From positions 30,707,750-30,771,749 of the forward strand of contig CM022671.1 in assembly GCA_012295275.1 (NCBI GenBank): DNA of 64,000 bases. The letters are read 5' to 3'. Source of the DNA: Chrysomallon squamiferum. Its lineage: Eukaryota; Mollusca; Gastropoda; Neomphalida; Peltospiridae. Within the stretch, counting starts at the first letter, position 1. Each line of letters begins with the position of its first letter. The notes below the pieces were generated by a model. That model worked only from the letters and a program-made list of their open reading frames with translations. It searched no databases and was not told where the DNA came from. Below are positions 63,980 to 64,000 of this stretch, one piece after another. The translations under genes were made by a program, and so were the position numbers.

Positions 63980-64000
63980 TATTCTTTACTTGGAAATATA

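Overview
The window is AT-rich animal genomic DNA. It has long introns, canonical GT/AG splice sites and very abundant microsatellites (GA, CA, AAT, AAC, TATC and AAAT tracts). The protein families and the repeat style suggest a mollusc, probably a gastropod. That placement is an inference from character and not from a database match. I found no bacterial, viral or complete transposon gene.

Layout. (1) Minus strand, from the left edge to 36231: gene B, a LIM, coiled-coil and transglutaminase-like protein of the hillarin/KY (kyphoscoliosis peptidase) family. Its start is inside the window and its 3' part runs off the left edge. Five exons are visible (35899-36231, 4318-4434, 1692-2075, 1008-1148, 336-418), with a 31.5 kb intron filled by repeats. 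(2) 36232-42637: intergenic, no gene recognised. (3) Minus strand, 42638-57290: gene A, a complete tandem paralogue in seven exons encoding 946 aa. Its domain order is LIM, Ser/Pro-rich linker, coiled coil, transglutaminase-like domain, then KY-type repeats. (4) Plus strand, 53711-54445, inside the first intron of gene A: a nested glycosyltransferase family 31 (beta-1,3-galactosyltransferase-like) coding remnant with two apparent one-base losses. (5) Plus strand, 58940-63979: a complete ten-exon GDPD1-type glycerophosphodiester phosphodiesterase of 321 aa, divergent from gene A.

Genes A and B share intron phases and nearly identical exon sizes in the coiled-coil, linker and first transglutaminase exons, so they arose by tandem duplication. 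Their second exons differ completely. In gene A the His and Asp positions of the transglutaminase triad are Asn, and no Cys sits where the nucleophile is expected. The domain therefore looks like a scaffold and not an enzyme. By family knowledge these proteins act at the cytoskeleton. GDPD1-type enzymes act in membrane lysophospholipid metabolism. Nothing in the sequence links the two functionally.

The most unusual signals are in the repeats. A 29-bp minisatellite behind one gene B exon appears to be built from that exon's own splice acceptor. Simple or tandem repeats abut three other splice sites. There are also an inverted pair of about 700-bp dispersed repeats, a 198-bp foldback element, three degenerate tandem arrays and an orphan TATA promoter-like segment.
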